Source: Pestalotiopsis fici W106-1 (lineage: Eukaryota; Ascomycota; Sordariomycetes; Amphisphaeriales; Sporocadaceae). Taken from it: a stretch of DNA of 64,000 bases. Below, piece after piece: positions 13,487 to 25,003 of this stretch (positions are counted from its first letter, which is position 1; each line of letters opens with the position of its first letter). The notes under the pieces were generated by a model. The model ran no database searches. It was not told the DNA's origin and saw only the letters and a program-made list of their open reading frames with translations. The DNA is taken from the NCBI RefSeq assembly GCF_000516985.1, contig NW_006917101.1, forward strand, positions 1,219,401 to 1,283,400. The letters are read 5' to 3'. A program made the translations under genes and the position numbers.

Positions 13487-14342
13487 GCCTCATATAATCC
13501 CGTCTTTGATGAAGTAATGCTTTTGTACATACAAGCTTGATTGTCGTGCCAGGACGCTCAAGCCCTTTTGTTTTTTCCTTGCCGTGTGGCACATTCAAAG
13601 ATACCATGGACGTTCCTTTCTCAATACTCGAATTCATTTTGGGTTTCCGGAGAGGTGGAGAAGGGGTCATCAAGAGCTCGTTCACTCTTGTGATTAGATC
13701 AGTCAATACGCGAGGATGGCTCCAGCCGAGCATGAAAGATATAGCTGAGAATGAGATCATGACGAAATGAGAATATCTCTGCTGTCACTGGCCACATATT
13801 TTATTCTCTGCTCTCCTTGTGCACCTTTATGCTGTACAAATCTAACTCGAGTGAACTTGGCACCATTCAGCGTTGTTGGCATTGTACAGGTCCGACACTC
13901 TTGGTTCTGGTCCCTCGTCTCAGATACATCTGTAATCTGAAAATTGTTTCATTTTTTTTCTTTTTTGTACACCTACACCAAGATCGTCTCTCTCAAGAGT
14001 CTCGGCTTACACTAAAAACCCCTTCTGATCTATCAAATATGGGCAACAAATCTATAGCGATCCAATGATGCTTCTCACCATCAGCCCACAATCGCATGGC
14101 TGATACCATGCACTTTCCTTTCACTTCAACCCTGCTTCATAGGTTGATATTTTATCTACAGCGACGTAATGCTTATCCCTCGTCTCTTTTCCACAGTCGT
14201 CCTTTTTATACATGATACACGAATTATACACGAATTATACCATGTAGGCTGATAATACAGCAACCATCAAACCCGTCGAAAGATTACCCCTTTTCCGCAA
14301 ACAAGATAAGACACATGTTTAGTCTTTTCTTCTTGGAATTGT
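13487..14342. other. Convergent intergenic region, dsn1 to SDHAF2 gene
   Basis: The two genes point at each other, so this should hold both 3' UTRs and poly(A) sites. Frames up to 106 codons (for example minus 13440-13760) show no family features. Pyrimidine/T runs lie near 13950-13968. Confidence 0.5.
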
Positions 14343-15303
14343 CTAGTTCTTCAGGTTGGGCATGAATCCCATACCGCCACCCTCCTCGCCGCCCATGCTG
14401 CGTCTCTTGACGTGCTCGCGCAGCAGGGCCAGGACCTCGCTGTCCTGCCACCGCTTGGGCACGGGCCGGTACGCGGGCTTGAACGTGCCCACCGTCTGCG
14501 CCCACTCGCCCTCGCCGGGCTTGCGGTACGGCTCCTCCGAGGCGGCGGCGGCGGCGGCGGCGGCGTTCTTGCCGGCCTGCCCGGGCGGCGCCTTGAGGTC
14601 GTCGGCTGCGGCTTGGAAGGGCGAGGTGGGCTGCCATGAAGAAGAAGAAGATGACTTTGACGACGACGACGACGATGGGGCGGGAGGAGTGGTGGTGGAT
14701 TGCTGCTGGGAAGAAGAGGTTGCCTCGGTGGCGGGCGATGGGGCCTCTTGGGTTGCCCAGTAGTAAATGTCCCAATCGTTCTCGTCGAGAAACAGGTCGT
14801 ACTGCGCCATCTGCTCCTTGGACATGTTGGGTAGGTACGTGTCGGCAAAGGTCGAGAGCAAAAGGTCGGATTCGAGGGTTCCGCGCTTACGGGACTGGTC
14901 TGGAAACAAGCAAGTTAGACATTCGTTTTGTCAAGCTGGGCGGATATTTGCATTGTTTTGTTTTCTTTCTTTGCAATAGAGATTGGGGAATATTGGAGGA
15001 GAGGAGGTTTCTGCAGTCATTGCGCAGGTCGAATGATAATGGACAGGTGAAGATGTAAAACTTACAGACTAACCGCGCGCGCATCGTCCTCTCGTCCTCG
15101 CCGACGCGGCGCAGGGGCTCAATCTTGAACTCGGCGCCCTCGAGCTCGCCAACGCTCATTTCGCCGCCCGAGGGAGGATCGATTGGTGGTGCATTGGACA
15201 CGCGGGCGGCGAGGCTTGTGCGGACCGAGAATGGACGAGATGTTGCGGCCAGAGCTCTGGGAGCCGCCACCGTCCGTCGCAAGACTGATCGCAGGACTGC
15301 CAT
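14343..15303 (-). CDS. sdhaf2: Succinate dehydrogenase assembly factor 2 (SDHAF2/Sdh5/Emi5)
   Basis: Exons 15303-15066 and 14899-14343 give 264 residues. Residues 1-25 or so ([20 protein letters not shown]) form a typical Arg/Ala-rich mitochondrial presequence. The exon junction restores [20 protein letters not shown], the diagnostic SDHAF2 motif, followed by [20 protein letters not shown] and [10 protein letters not shown]. The family is needed for covalent attachment of FAD to the flavoprotein subunit of succinate dehydrogenase in the mitochondrial matrix. A low-complexity Ser/Thr/Pro and poly-Ser insert, then a seven-Ala run, separates this core from the C-terminal [19 protein letters not shown] segment. 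The GCC and TCG runs encode these homopolymers and may vary in length between strains. The protein is clearly longer than yeast Emi5. Confidence 0.93.
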
Positions 15304-16007
15304 TTTTTTTTCTGGCCAAGGATTGGGTTGAACTACTGTCGAGTGCTACGCGGTGCGTCAAAGTAATTTATTTCACAATTTGGTGAATGGATCTGTAGTC
15401 GCAGATAATTGTTTCCAGCTGAGAAGGTGTTGAAGCTGGAGATGGCTAATCGTTGACGTAGAGGAAATTCTTAGTCCACTTCCGAGCTTGGAGATTGCCG
15501 AGGCCGCATTCCCTCCCCGGAACGGATCTTTGCCGCGACTGGTCCGGATGATCGGCCAGGTTCGGAGGTCCCTCTATCGATATAGATGAAGCTTTTTGTA
15601 GCATAAAGATCTACTATGTACATGTGGCATTGCTGCCACTCGTCTCACATTGACTTGAAAATATTTAATGCTGGTCATCATCACATTACTACGTCCCCAA
15701 CGAAGCGACTTGGCTTTGGGATTCCCGCAAATCACCACGCATGAAACAAAAGAGGCTGTCAATCGTCACACCGTGCATTCATTTCTAACCTTGATGCCAT
15801 CAGGACGCCTTGCCCTGACAAATGATCATATGATACATAGCCTAGAGGTCTCTGTCTATAGAGTCTCCTCCTTTTCTTTCGAATCCATGAGTGGAAGTGA
15901 AATCACAACCCGATACTGATACTCCAAGTTCTCCATGTTTGTCCATCCATCAAGTATAGAACGGTCCCTGCCTTTTTCATTTCCCGTGAATCTTGGTGCC
16001 GTGGTAT
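15304..16007. other. Intergenic region, SDHAF2 promoter and erv25 3' end
   Basis: Both neighbours are on the minus strand, so it contains the promoter of the SDHAF2 gene (left) and the 3' UTR of erv25 (right). No frame above 83 codons and nothing recognisable. Confidence 0.5.
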
Positions 16008-16862
16008 TTAGATCAAGTGCTTGCTGCGGAAGTATGCCCTGAGATACATGATCTGCCAGCCCCAAAGGGCAATGAGCAACATGGTCGTGCCAATGCCGAA
16101 CCACTTGACACGGGTGTTTGTGCTCTCGTTTGTGTCTCGCAGCTTCTGCTCACGCGAACGAAGGTAGTCCATCTCGGTAACGATTTCGGAAATTGTCTCC
16201 TCGATACGGCGGAGCTCGGCCTCGATTGGCTTCAGCTTCTCGGTGGCCTGAATAGCGGACCAGTCTTTCGCGTCGGCACCAATGTCAATGTCGAGCTCGA
16301 CGTGGCGGTAAGGGTTACCCGGTCCTATAACATCCGGGTCAGCTTCCAATGTGCCATCCTAAAGATCAATTGGCGGCGGCCAGATGCCTTGTCATATGGG
16401 ATGTGGGTGACACGGGACGGGAAAGAAGGCCACGTACTGCCAGTGAGAAGGTTCTCGAAGCAAACATCGAACGCAGCGTCGGCGTGCGAAGTAAAGACCT
16501 GTCGCGACTCGCCGACAACATCCTTGGCGCGACCATACTCATTTCCTACGGCATCCTTGATCTGCAAGGACACAACAGTATACTCATTAGCCTTTGTCCA
16601 CTTTCCAAGAATCGGACAGGTAACGAAAAGACCGGGCCCAAATGTGAACCAGACGCACATTGATGTTGACAGCCATTCCATCGCCCTTGCGTCCGTCGAT
16701 TGTGGCCGTCACCACGACCAGCGTGTCCTTGGCGACGAAATTCCGTATGCACCTCTCATTCTTGCCGTGCTTGGCCTCGAGATCGAACTTGAGAGCAGAG
16801 ATGGAGGAAATGAAGAATAGGAGGCCGCAGACGTACTGCAGCCATGTCCGGGAAAATGCCAT
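16008..16862 (-). CDS. erv25: p24-delta family ER-Golgi cargo receptor Erv25
   Basis: Exons 16862-16659, 16561-16438 and 16324-16008 give 214 residues, close to yeast Erv25 (211). There is a signal peptide ([14 protein letters not shown]) and a GOLD domain with the ERCIRNFV and [10 protein letters not shown] cysteine pair. The family motif [15 protein letters not shown] follows, then a coiled coil ([17 protein letters not shown]). One membrane helix ([19 protein letters not shown]) and a short cytosolic tail, AYFRSKHLI, end the protein; the aromatic and basic residues act in COPII/COPI sorting in this family. It cycles between ER and Golgi with Emp24 and helps load GPI-anchored cargo. The third acceptor was chosen because the nearer AG would give a stop. 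It shares a divergent promoter region with the U1-C gene. Confidence 0.95.
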
Positions 16863-17683
16863 GGTCGGCGATTGCGAAGGAAAACAAAGATGCGGCGTCG
16901 TTGTCCAAGATCGTGATGTTCAGGACCAACCAGAAGCTTTTGAAAAGGAGCTTCCTTGATACTAGAGGCCAGAATATCAGAAGATGCGCGGCGGCGCCTT
17001 ACAAGCACGTTAACTGCTACCTGGCCAAGGCTCTAGCTCCATAAATGCGACAGGGGTCAAGCTAAGATAGAGTAAAGTCGAGCATGAGATATGCAAACGT
17101 CGAGAATGATATTCTTTTAAGAGATATCATTTCCTAGAGTTTGGGCTTGAGTTGTGTATTTGACACGGTTCGTTTTTTGGATATTTAATCTCTCGATGAA
17201 TCCAAATGATTGCTACAAGTATTTCCATCAGCCTGAAAGTATTACGTTCACCGCATTGACCCGAGATACAAGCTTTGAGTGCCTTTTTTCTTGACTAGAT
17301 ACACGATGACAAGTAATCTGTATGCAACTACAAAGTATTATGACAAAATCCACAACGGCTTGCTAGATCACGTGGGGCTTCTTCCAGCATTCCCTTGTCC
17401 TCAAGGTCTTTAGCCTTTTAGGTTGCTGCTCCATAGCTATTGTCGGTACCTAGGCTAGGTAGCTTCTCTCTGTGGGCGACGAGCCATTGTGTACCCCAGT
17501 TATTTTCTCTACTGTCCATTAGTAGCAGCCGCGCCATTCTTTCACCATCGCGACTTGAAGCTGCTGAGCAAGCCGCATCCGTTCTTGCATCACTCCTTGC
17601 CAAAACATCAGATCTCGATACAACGCGTCGAATACCGTATTTGAACTTGCAGCCGATCTGTCCATCTGGGCGCAACCGTCAAG
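16863..17683. promoter_or_regulatory. Divergent promoter region, erv25 / U1-C
   Basis: Head-to-head spacing of 821 bases between two housekeeping genes, so both promoters must lie here. A clustered motif GGTACCTAGGCTAGGTAG is at about 17446-17462. No TATA box decides either start. No coding frame is credible. Confidence 0.55.
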
Positions 17684-18439
17684 ATGCCAAAGTGTGAGTT
17701 CTTTGATATTCCGAATCTCCTTCCTCGAAAGCTGCTAACCTCGCATCTCCAGTCTTCTGCGATTATTGCGATGTCTACTTGACACACGACTCCATGTCGG
17801 TGCGCAAAGCCCACAACAGTGGTCGTAACCACCTCCGTAATGTTGTCGACTACTATCAACAAATCGGCCACGAAAAGGCACAGTCCGTCATCGATAGCAT
17901 CACCTCGTCCTACGCCGCTGAAGGTCAAGCACACGCCAACCCCATGCTGCCCCAGAATCAGCCTGGCCACGGTGCTCCTCTCGGCATGCCTGGTGGCTTT
18001 CCTGGAGGCATGCCACCCCCTTTCCCGGGTATGCCACCATTGCCTGGTATGCCAGGCGCTCCTCCGCTGCCGCCTGGCGCTTTTGGTGCACAGGGTCTAC
18101 CTCGTGAGTCCCCTTATCCTCCGTATCGTCGCTGTTCGTCATATGTGCGCAGCCGTACAATCCAGTCTTGATAATGAGCAACCGTCTAACCGTCTCCTAG
18201 CTCCTCCTGGTGGCGGTCGAGGCATGCCGCCCTTTCCTCCACCTGGCACAGGTAACCAAAGCGGACTGCCACCCTTCCCCTTCCCTCCGCCTGGTGCTCC
18301 TGGAGGCTTGCAGTTTCCCCCGCCCGGTACCGCTGGAGCTCCTCCGTTTCCTCCGTTCCCCGGACAAGGGTTTCCGACACCGCCTGGCATGCCACCCTTT
18401 CAACCGCCTCCTGGTGGTCAATCACATGGCGGACGTTAA
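17684..18439 (+). CDS. yhc1: U1 snRNP protein C (U1-C/Yhc1)
   Basis: Exons 17684-17693, 17753-18103 and 18201-18439 give 199 residues. The first coding exon has only ten bases (Met-Pro-Lys plus one base). Joining it to exon 2 produces [17 protein letters not shown] and [20 protein letters not shown], the matrin-type C2H2 zinc finger of U1-C with both Cys and both His present. The remaining two thirds is an extreme Pro/Gly/Met/Phe tail (repeats like GMPPFPG and FPPPG), as in other U1-C proteins. The protein stabilises U1 snRNA pairing with the 5' splice site. A gene finder that misses the ten-base exon would mis-call the start. The C-terminal tail may be of variable length between strains. Confidence 0.95.
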
Positions 18440-20069
18440 GCCGTGATCTTAATATCGATGGCATTCAGACCACGGAATACCTTGAAGTGTATCGTATCAA
18501 CCAAGTACTACAGCGATGAAGCATTCTTCTGGCCCCCTCTGCGCTCGAGTTGGAGTTGAGCAGAATCAAACGGCCCTCAAGAACCCGGTGAACACCAAAA
18601 CATCACGAGCATGGTAGGCCGACCGGCGAGTACAAGTTACTACTGGTAAGCTGTCAAGCACTTATCCTAGATTATCCTTCACAGCAGCACCGATGTGCAG
18701 TGGTAGTCCATCGATTCAGAGTGTTCGTCATCGAGCATGACAGCAGAACGGGCGTAAGGGAAAACGGTTGGTTTTTGGCGTCATGGCTCTCCTCCGATTC
18801 TCCGGTCTTACCCTGCCCAGTAAATGGCCACCACCGGCCCGCTGCAACATGGTCGTTTCCCGAAGTTGACGGCAATTTTCATGATGGATGTTGTAGATGG
18901 CAATGTTACTGTTATCAACAGCCGGCTTGAGCAGATACTACGTGGCCAAGTTACTGATGTATCGTGAAACACCAGTTGGCTGATCCATTGCCATCGTAGC
19001 CCATCGCAACCGATGGTTATCATTGTTGCAAGATCTCACTTTTATGCAGTTCTGCTTGAGAGCAACCCGTCGGGAAATCACCATGTTTATATACTACAGC
19101 CAGATGCTCACCTTTTCAGTGCAGCACTCATTCAGTGTCGAGAAACACTTGAGCCTGCTCACTTTTCGCACCCTGGAAGGAGGAGAAGCAGCTATTGGAT
19201 GGGGTAGGCCGCTGCCAGATGCCAGATCATGCAAGGGGCTGGGGATAATAGGTAGCATAGATGGTTTAATAGAAGACATAATAAACTGCATATCATCATT
19301 CGGAAGTATTGTTTATGCTAAAGCCATGACCTTGACTGGGCTGCTGGGCTTGAGTCGAAACGTCGAGGAAACGTGAGAACTACGTTCACTAGATTTCAAG
19401 AACAGAAGAACATCATGGGATTAAAGCAGAAACAACGCCTAGTAATTCATTCATATCATGTCAAAAGAGTCATCTATCGTGCAATCGTTCTATAGCACCT
19501 GTACAAGGGGTGATGGGTTTGTTTTCAGTAAACATGTGACCATTCGTTCCACTTCAATCCAATCCAATCCTTTCTTATTTCGATAATTTCCATAGAAATC
19601 GTGCATATCGTGTCCTGTTCATCTCCTGAACTCTTGTTTCCTTCCCTGTTTTTGCTCGTCCAAAGAAGAGAAACTTTCCGAGGTTCAAGCAACAAACGTT
19701 TAGGACTAGATTTGATGAACACCCCACTCCCTCTACAAGTACAGTCGATCGCTTCATTCAATGTTCATAATGTAACCAGTAGGGTCGAGACCTCTGGTGA
19801 TCGTTAAGTCGTTTGCATCGTGATGGTTAATCTGGTGTTGGATTGCCGGCTTGTGCCATGGACACCAAGATTTGAAGTACGTTTTCACAGAACAGTGACG
19901 TACCATGGCATGGATGGTCTTAGAGTGGTTGGTGATCCGAGGCTTCCCATGCCACTCTCGTAGTTGCTTCCAGACGACGTTTGACTCTCCGCACACACGG
20001 TTCTGTTCTGGAGGCCGGGATAAATGTGACCATTGTCGCAGAAGGGTCTTCATCTGCATCATCGGTTCT
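18440..20069. other. Convergent intergenic region after U1-C
   Basis: 1.6 kb between two genes whose 3' ends face each other, so it should contain both 3' UTRs. The longest frames not overlapping the neighbour are 117 (plus 19023-19376) and 78 codons, with no recognisable features. Confidence 0.45.
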
Positions 20070-23000
20070 CTAGACCTGGACTTGGACCCTTGGTGCTCGT
20101 GCAGTGCCGTCATCTTCAACTCGGTTGGAAGAACGGACATATCCAGTCTGGTAGCTTGGACCCTTGTAGCTGTGCCGTTTGATGACCTCACCCAGGTCAT
20201 CTCTGACTTCGCGTGGGCCGCTGATCTTCTGCCTGAGCTCCTCGCTACGTTTGAGCCTCCGCTTTTCACTGAAGCGGCGTTGGAGACCCTGGATGCCAAT
20301 CTGTCCTATCTTATCCTGCCACCCTGGGAAGAAGCGGTGCCCATTTGCATCAACACGCTTCTCTTCACCCCAGGCGCGATGTCCGTGGCGAGCAGTCGGG
20401 GCCGTTGAAGGTCGTTCTTGGTCTTGCCCCGCGTCTGTGTGACGACGGCGCCGCTGGGAAGGTGACTGGTCTTGGCCCGTCGTGGTGGTGTCCCGTTGGC
20501 GCGTGACGCGCAGATTACCGCTTGTAGTCCGCTGGATCGTGCGTCGTTCTGGACCACGGTCATCGGACGAAGTATAGTGGTCGTCACTAGTAATTGGCAA
20601 AATGGCAAAGGTATGCTTCATACGTGCAGACAAGGAGCGCCGAGGTGGTGGCGGTCGAGGTGAGTCTGGCGCAGGATAGCGATACCCTTCGTCATCCTGA
20701 CCAGGAATGTCGTGGACCCAGTCTTCTTGCTCGGGATCAAAATGAAGTTGCAGAGATGCTGGGCGCCAGAACGGATGGAGTTTCTCCTCCTCAGCCGGTG
20801 GATCCTCAATCGTTGGATACTGGTGTCGAATCGCATCTGCCCCATGCTCCATGGCCGGATTTTCAGCCGTCTCCTTGCGAACATTTCTGGTGAGCGACAG
20901 GGTTCGTGACAGAATCTTTTGTCGGAGGATGCCAGTGTCTGAGTTCTTGCGCAGGCTGAAAGCCCGTCTAACGAGCGAGGGCTTTCTCTCGACATTGGTG
21001 CTCTCAAAATAGTTGCCCATCATCTTCATCTTGTCGGCTGCTGGAGTAAGACCAGAAGGTGTAGCCGGTGTCAATTTGATTGCAGGAGGCTCGGGAGGTG
21101 CTCGTGGATTTCTAAGCGGAGAATCCACGTCATTCAGGGAGAAGTCGGGTTGGGGAGGTGTGACAGGTTCACCATTAGGACCAGTTGTGGTGATACTAGG
21201 TCCCTCAGGTGCGGTTACAGGTTTCTTTTCAATTGCATCTGTACCATTATGCTTCTCTTCCTGCGGTTCGTTTGCTTCAAACGCTTTGGACAGGTGGTTG
21301 ACCACAAGCAGGGATTGGTTCTTGTGCGGGTAGATGTTCACCGCCAGAGCTTCCGAAACCTCAGCAGCAGAATGATGTGTACCGGCTGTTTCAATCGAAG
21401 CAATGGAGAATGGTGTATTGTGGGTTGTAAGCCGTTTGCCAAAGAAAGGATCGCCATTATGATCAACCAATAATTTGTGGTCATGCGTGTCCTTATCCTT
21501 GTGTAACTCCGCGGAAGTGGTTGGTTGCAGCCTGTTTGGGTCTGGATGATCGTTCTCAGCGGGGATGTATTCAACTTCCGGGACATCTGGTGCGTGTTCC
21601 ACAGCTACTGGGGGTGGAGGCTGGTCCTTCGTTTGCTGGTCTTGTGCTGCTTGCAAGGCATTATGGAGCTTCAAGCTTTCCGCAGTCAGCGATCCCGGGT
21701 GCGAGCCGGTAAGCGAGTTGGCGCGGGAGTTGTTTCTAGAATTATTGCGACTTGTTGGGGCAGAGAGAGATGACGTTCGAAGGGGTACAATTGGAGGATA
21801 GTCTGCGGTTCGCTGGTCGCCAGAAAGTGATGCGTCAGATGCTGAAGTGGATCTCGCCCGTCCGCGCTGGGGTCCACGGTCAACACGAGGCGGCGTCTGT
21901 TTCTCTCTGGGTTGCTTCGACGTGGGCACCGGGCTCAGACTGTTGCTTCTCTGAGACCTTCGACTACTTGTAGATCTCAGCGATGGAGTGCCTGCGGATT
22001 TCATTGATGTCTTTCGATTGGGGATGACAACCACGGGAATCGCGCCCGTCTTCCAGACATCGCGTCGAGCCTTGCGACTAGCCAGGGAATTGACCGTTGC
22101 TGATGATGCATAGCTATCGGTCCGGCCACTCTCGACTCCCGCACGAGGCCTGCGCCTCAGGCCTGCCTCGCTTATGCCTGCAGAGTTTGTTGTAGAGCTT
22201 GTAGGTGAAGATCCGAACCTCGACTCCCGTAAAGCCAGGTGTTTCTTAACATGGCGCAAAGTTCTAGGCCTTTGATGAGGCGTCTCAACCAAGATAGCTT
22301 CCACGACTGTAGACATTGTTGACCTGGTAGACACGCCGGAAAATCTTCTGACGTCACTGAGGTTGGGAGATTCTACCGTGGCGGCGGAATTCCAGCGGTG
22401 TCCGCGATCAGAGGTCCCTACGGGTGAAGAACACACCCGCAAACCTTCGTGCAGAGGCATGGATCGGAGAGCCTTGGTGGCGTTGGTTGGGGTGATGGTC
22501 GTGTCCTCAAGGACCTCGGCGCCTTTGTCCCTCGACGCATGTTCTCCGCTCATGATCGTTTGGCGCCGCCGCTTCCGCACGGTCACATTCCTCATAAGAT
22601 TGTCGTCCCATTCCAACTCGACCTCATTATTCGATGCTGACCCAGTATCCCACGCACCATCAAAGGTGAAGAATTCTTGCTTAGTTCGCGGAGTCAGATT
22701 TTCATCTGATTCTAGTCCTAGTCCCAGGCCAATGCTTCTAGCCTGGCTCTTTTGCGATCCCGAAGGTTGCCGGACTGTGTTCTGCGATGATTGTCTGGAA
22801 GCAGCAGTAGGTCGTGACATGGATTTTCTGTCTTCGTCTGACGAGTATGGATCTTCCCTAGCAGTTTTGAATGATGCAGTCCGCGAGTCGGCAGTGGTTG
22901 CCTTCGAGAATGCGCGATCAGCGAGTAGGAGCGGGCGAAATGCCTTTGGTCTACGTGCTTGGTGGGGTGGCGTCACATCTGGGGTAGGTGGGCTTCTTTG

Positions 23001-23534
23001 GTTTGGTGGGGTGCCCGGTAGTATCCTCGCCGCCGAGAGTGTGGATGCGCTCTGCACTGGGGTCGCGACACAAGTCGGACTGGATGGCGGAACAGAATGG
23101 GTCGTCGTCGACTGGCTGCTGGTTGACGTGCGCGGAAGTGCTGGCGGCGTGGGGGGCAGATCAGGAACACCGCTTCGGCGAGACTGCGAGGGCGGGCTTG
23201 AGAGTTGGGAGCTGGAATCGGACCACGATAGTTTGGATTCAGAGAAGGCCTGTGGAGCTTGGGCGGCGTTGTGTGCGCTAAACGTCTTGCTAATATGGTT
23301 TCTCGGGTGCGGGAGATTTTTGTGTCTTCGTAGCGACTTGCGACCAGTGGAATTAATGGTCAAGGATGAGCTGTCAAAGGCGGGAGGATCGAAGTACAGG
23401 CCGCGGCCGCCGCCGCCGCTCTGAGTCGCAGGCGGTAAAACGGTTTCGGTTGAAGAAAGCATCGCGTCGGAAATTTGTGGTTTACACCACGCTCCCGTTG
23501 TTATTAGTTCACTCATCAAGTTCTGCTCCACCAT
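20070..23534 (-). CDS. Large, mostly disordered Ser/Arg/Pro-rich protein, function unknown
   Basis: One uninterrupted 1154-codon frame; a second possible start lies six codons in, at 23516. I do not recognise the family. Most of the chain is low complexity: Ser, Thr, Pro and Arg with many RxxS and SP sites, and RNNSRNNSRANS. Denser islands look like real motifs. These are GGGGRGLYFDPPAF near the N-terminus, EFFTFDGAWDTGS followed by NEVELEWDDNLMRNVTVRKRR, KARRDVWKTGAIPVVVIPN, SLVRRAFSLRKNSDTGILRQK and LHPFWRPASLQLHFDPEQED. Near the C-terminus is FFPGWQDKIGQIGIQGLQRR, then REVRDDLGEVIKRHSYKGP. There is no signal peptide or membrane helix. A phospho-regulated scaffold or adaptor is plausible, but this is inference. 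An antisense 353-codon frame (22363-23424) is judged a shadow. Confidence 0.85.
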   Translation of the reverse strand: MVEQNLMSELITTGAWCKPQISDAMLSSTETVLPPATQSGGGGRGLYFDPPAFDSSSLTINSTGRKSLRRHKNLPHPRNHISKTFSAHNAAQAPQAFSESKLSWSDSSSQLSSPPSQSRRSGVPDLPPTPPALPRTSTSSQSTTTHSVPPSSPTCVATPVQSASTLSAARILPGTPPNQRSPPTPDVTPPHQARRPKAFRPLLLADRAFSKATTADSRTASFKTAREDPYSSDEDRKSMSRPTAASRQSSQNTVRQPSGSQKSQARSIGLGLGLESDENLTPRTKQEFFTFDGAWDTGSASNNEVELEWDDNLMRNVTVRKRRRQTIMSGEHASRDKGAEVLEDTTITPTNATKALRSMPLHEGLRVCSSPVGTSDRGHRWNSAATVESPNLSDVRRFSGVSTRSTMSTVVEAILVETPHQRPRTLRHVKKHLALRESRFGSSPTSSTTNSAGISEAGLRRRPRAGVESGRTDSYASSATVNSLASRKARRDVWKTGAIPVVVIPNRKTSMKSAGTPSLRSTSSRRSQRSNSLSPVPTSKQPREKQTPPRVDRGPQRGRARSTSASDASLSGDQRTADYPPIVPLRTSSLSAPTSRNNSRNNSRANSLTGSHPGSLTAESLKLHNALQAAQDQQTKDQPPPPVAVEHAPDVPEVEYIPAENDHPDPNRLQPTTSAELHKDKDTHDHKLLVDHNGDPFFGKRLTTHNTPFSIASIETAGTHHSAAEVSEALAVNIYPHKNQSLLVVNHLSKAFEANEPQEEKHNGTDAIEKKPVTAPEGPSITTTGPNGEPVTPPQPDFSLNDVDSPLRNPRAPPEPPAIKLTPATPSGLTPAADKMKMMGNYFESTNVERKPSLVRRAFSLRKNSDTGILRQKILSRTLSLTRNVRKETAENPAMEHGADAIRHQYPTIEDPPAEEEKLHPFWRPASLQLHFDPEQEDWVHDIPGQDDEGYRYPAPDSPRPPPPRRSLSARMKHTFAILPITSDDHYTSSDDRGPERRTIQRTTSGNLRVTRQRDTTTTGQDQSPSQRRRRHTDAGQDQERPSTAPTARHGHRAWGEEKRVDANGHRFFPGWQDKIGQIGIQGLQRRFSEKRRLKRSEELRQKISGPREVRDDLGEVIKRHSYKGPSYQTGYVRSSNRVEDDGTARAPRVQVQV

Positions 23535-24972
23535 AAGGCTCGTAGCATCGTCACAATGTAGGAACCAGATATAAAAAGTCCCCCGGGTGCCTGCGAACTT
23601 GGCGAGTATGGGTTGCGCGTGAGGGACCAGCCACAGAGGGTGTCGACGGGTAGCGGGAACCGCGAGCTTGCGTCACTCCAGCTCCAGTTCCAACTCCAGT
23701 CTAACAAGACGTGCCTTTTCTTCTCTGTGATCACAGAGTAGATGACGGTTGACAGTGCTAGACACCCAACCAGGGACCAACCAAGACAAGACGAGACAAG
23801 AGGACAGGACGGCCAGCCGGTCAGAAATTAGAAAAGCAGGTAAATTGCAGCAGTCAAAAGTATGTCGAAACCCTGGGTGCAGAAAAGAGCCAGTCCAGAT
23901 CAGCTATTCGTGAGGAGAGCGCATATCTCAGCTGCGGGCAAGACGGCTTGGTGGTTCTGTCCGTTCCCCCTGCGCTGGTGGGATGCGATGAGCACGGCTC
24001 CCGCGACGGGACGGTCACTGCGCAGACATGAGGACAGGCGAGGAAAGAAAGGTGTTGGCAGTTCAGCTATACCAGTCTGCGACGTATTGTCTTTTTGGTG
24101 TGGCGGACGGGCGCAGCCGAGGAAGAGGTAAGTATGCTCACAGGGTCACTTTCTGGCAGCGGCTCGTGAGCACAAATGTAGTGCAGAGGGTGAAGCAATT
24201 TTTCGAGTAGAGACGGCACACAGAGGCAGCAGGAGGAAGCAGAGGAAGCAAGCAAAAACGTCAGAGGGACAGACAAGCCAGCATCGACGACATGGGCTCA
24301 CATACCTTAGGTAAAGACCACAAGGGCCCCCGATTCGTTGACTTTGGGAAAGCCGGAATCGAATCCAGTCGCGTTGCAGGGCCATGGAAAGTGGCTGGGC
24401 GGAGAGCCGGGCGAGGGTCTATGGGGGGCCTAGGGAACTCTCTTTGGGGGTATCTAACCGATCTGGTCCCAAACTGCAGCAGCGCAGTTACCAAAAACGT
24501 CCGAAGTGGAATGATGGCATCACCTTTTTCTTCTCTTTCCCTTCCGGTGAAACTCCAAGTTGGAGGATGCAATCCCTTTGGCTGGGGGTTCCGGTAAAAT
24601 TATCACTACTACAATTCTCACCAGTCCACGTTGAAGTACATAGATGGAGATAACCTAGTTGACAACACCTACTATCATTGATGTGCTGTGGTTTTGCTCT
24701 CGAGAGCCGGGCCTAGGCACTATTTATTTTTCTTATTAGTGGACCGCTTGCTTGCTTGGCACCCTAGAAGGTCTTGAATCTAGCCAAGTATATTCACCAC
24801 GTACTACGTATATTCAGGGCACGGCTAGTCCAGGCTGTAGACTATTATATGAGCATGACCGTTTCAAACCCTAATAAAATAAATGCATCAAGGTGGGCAG
24901 ACCCTTTTTTTCCTTTCCCTGCGAAGGACGTGCGCAATTTATAATGCGAAAATCCTTCTGTAGATAGAGACA

Positions 24973-25003
24973 GGATGGGTGGATGGATGGATGGATGGAT
25001 GGA
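24973..25003. repeat. GGAT tetranucleotide repeat
   Basis: About seven near-perfect GGAT units, one with a GGGT variant, in intergenic DNA. Confidence 0.85.

Noticed and set aside
22363..23424. 353-codon plus-strand frame
   Set aside because: Lies wholly antisense to the 1154-residue protein and mirrors its low-complexity composition; a shadow.
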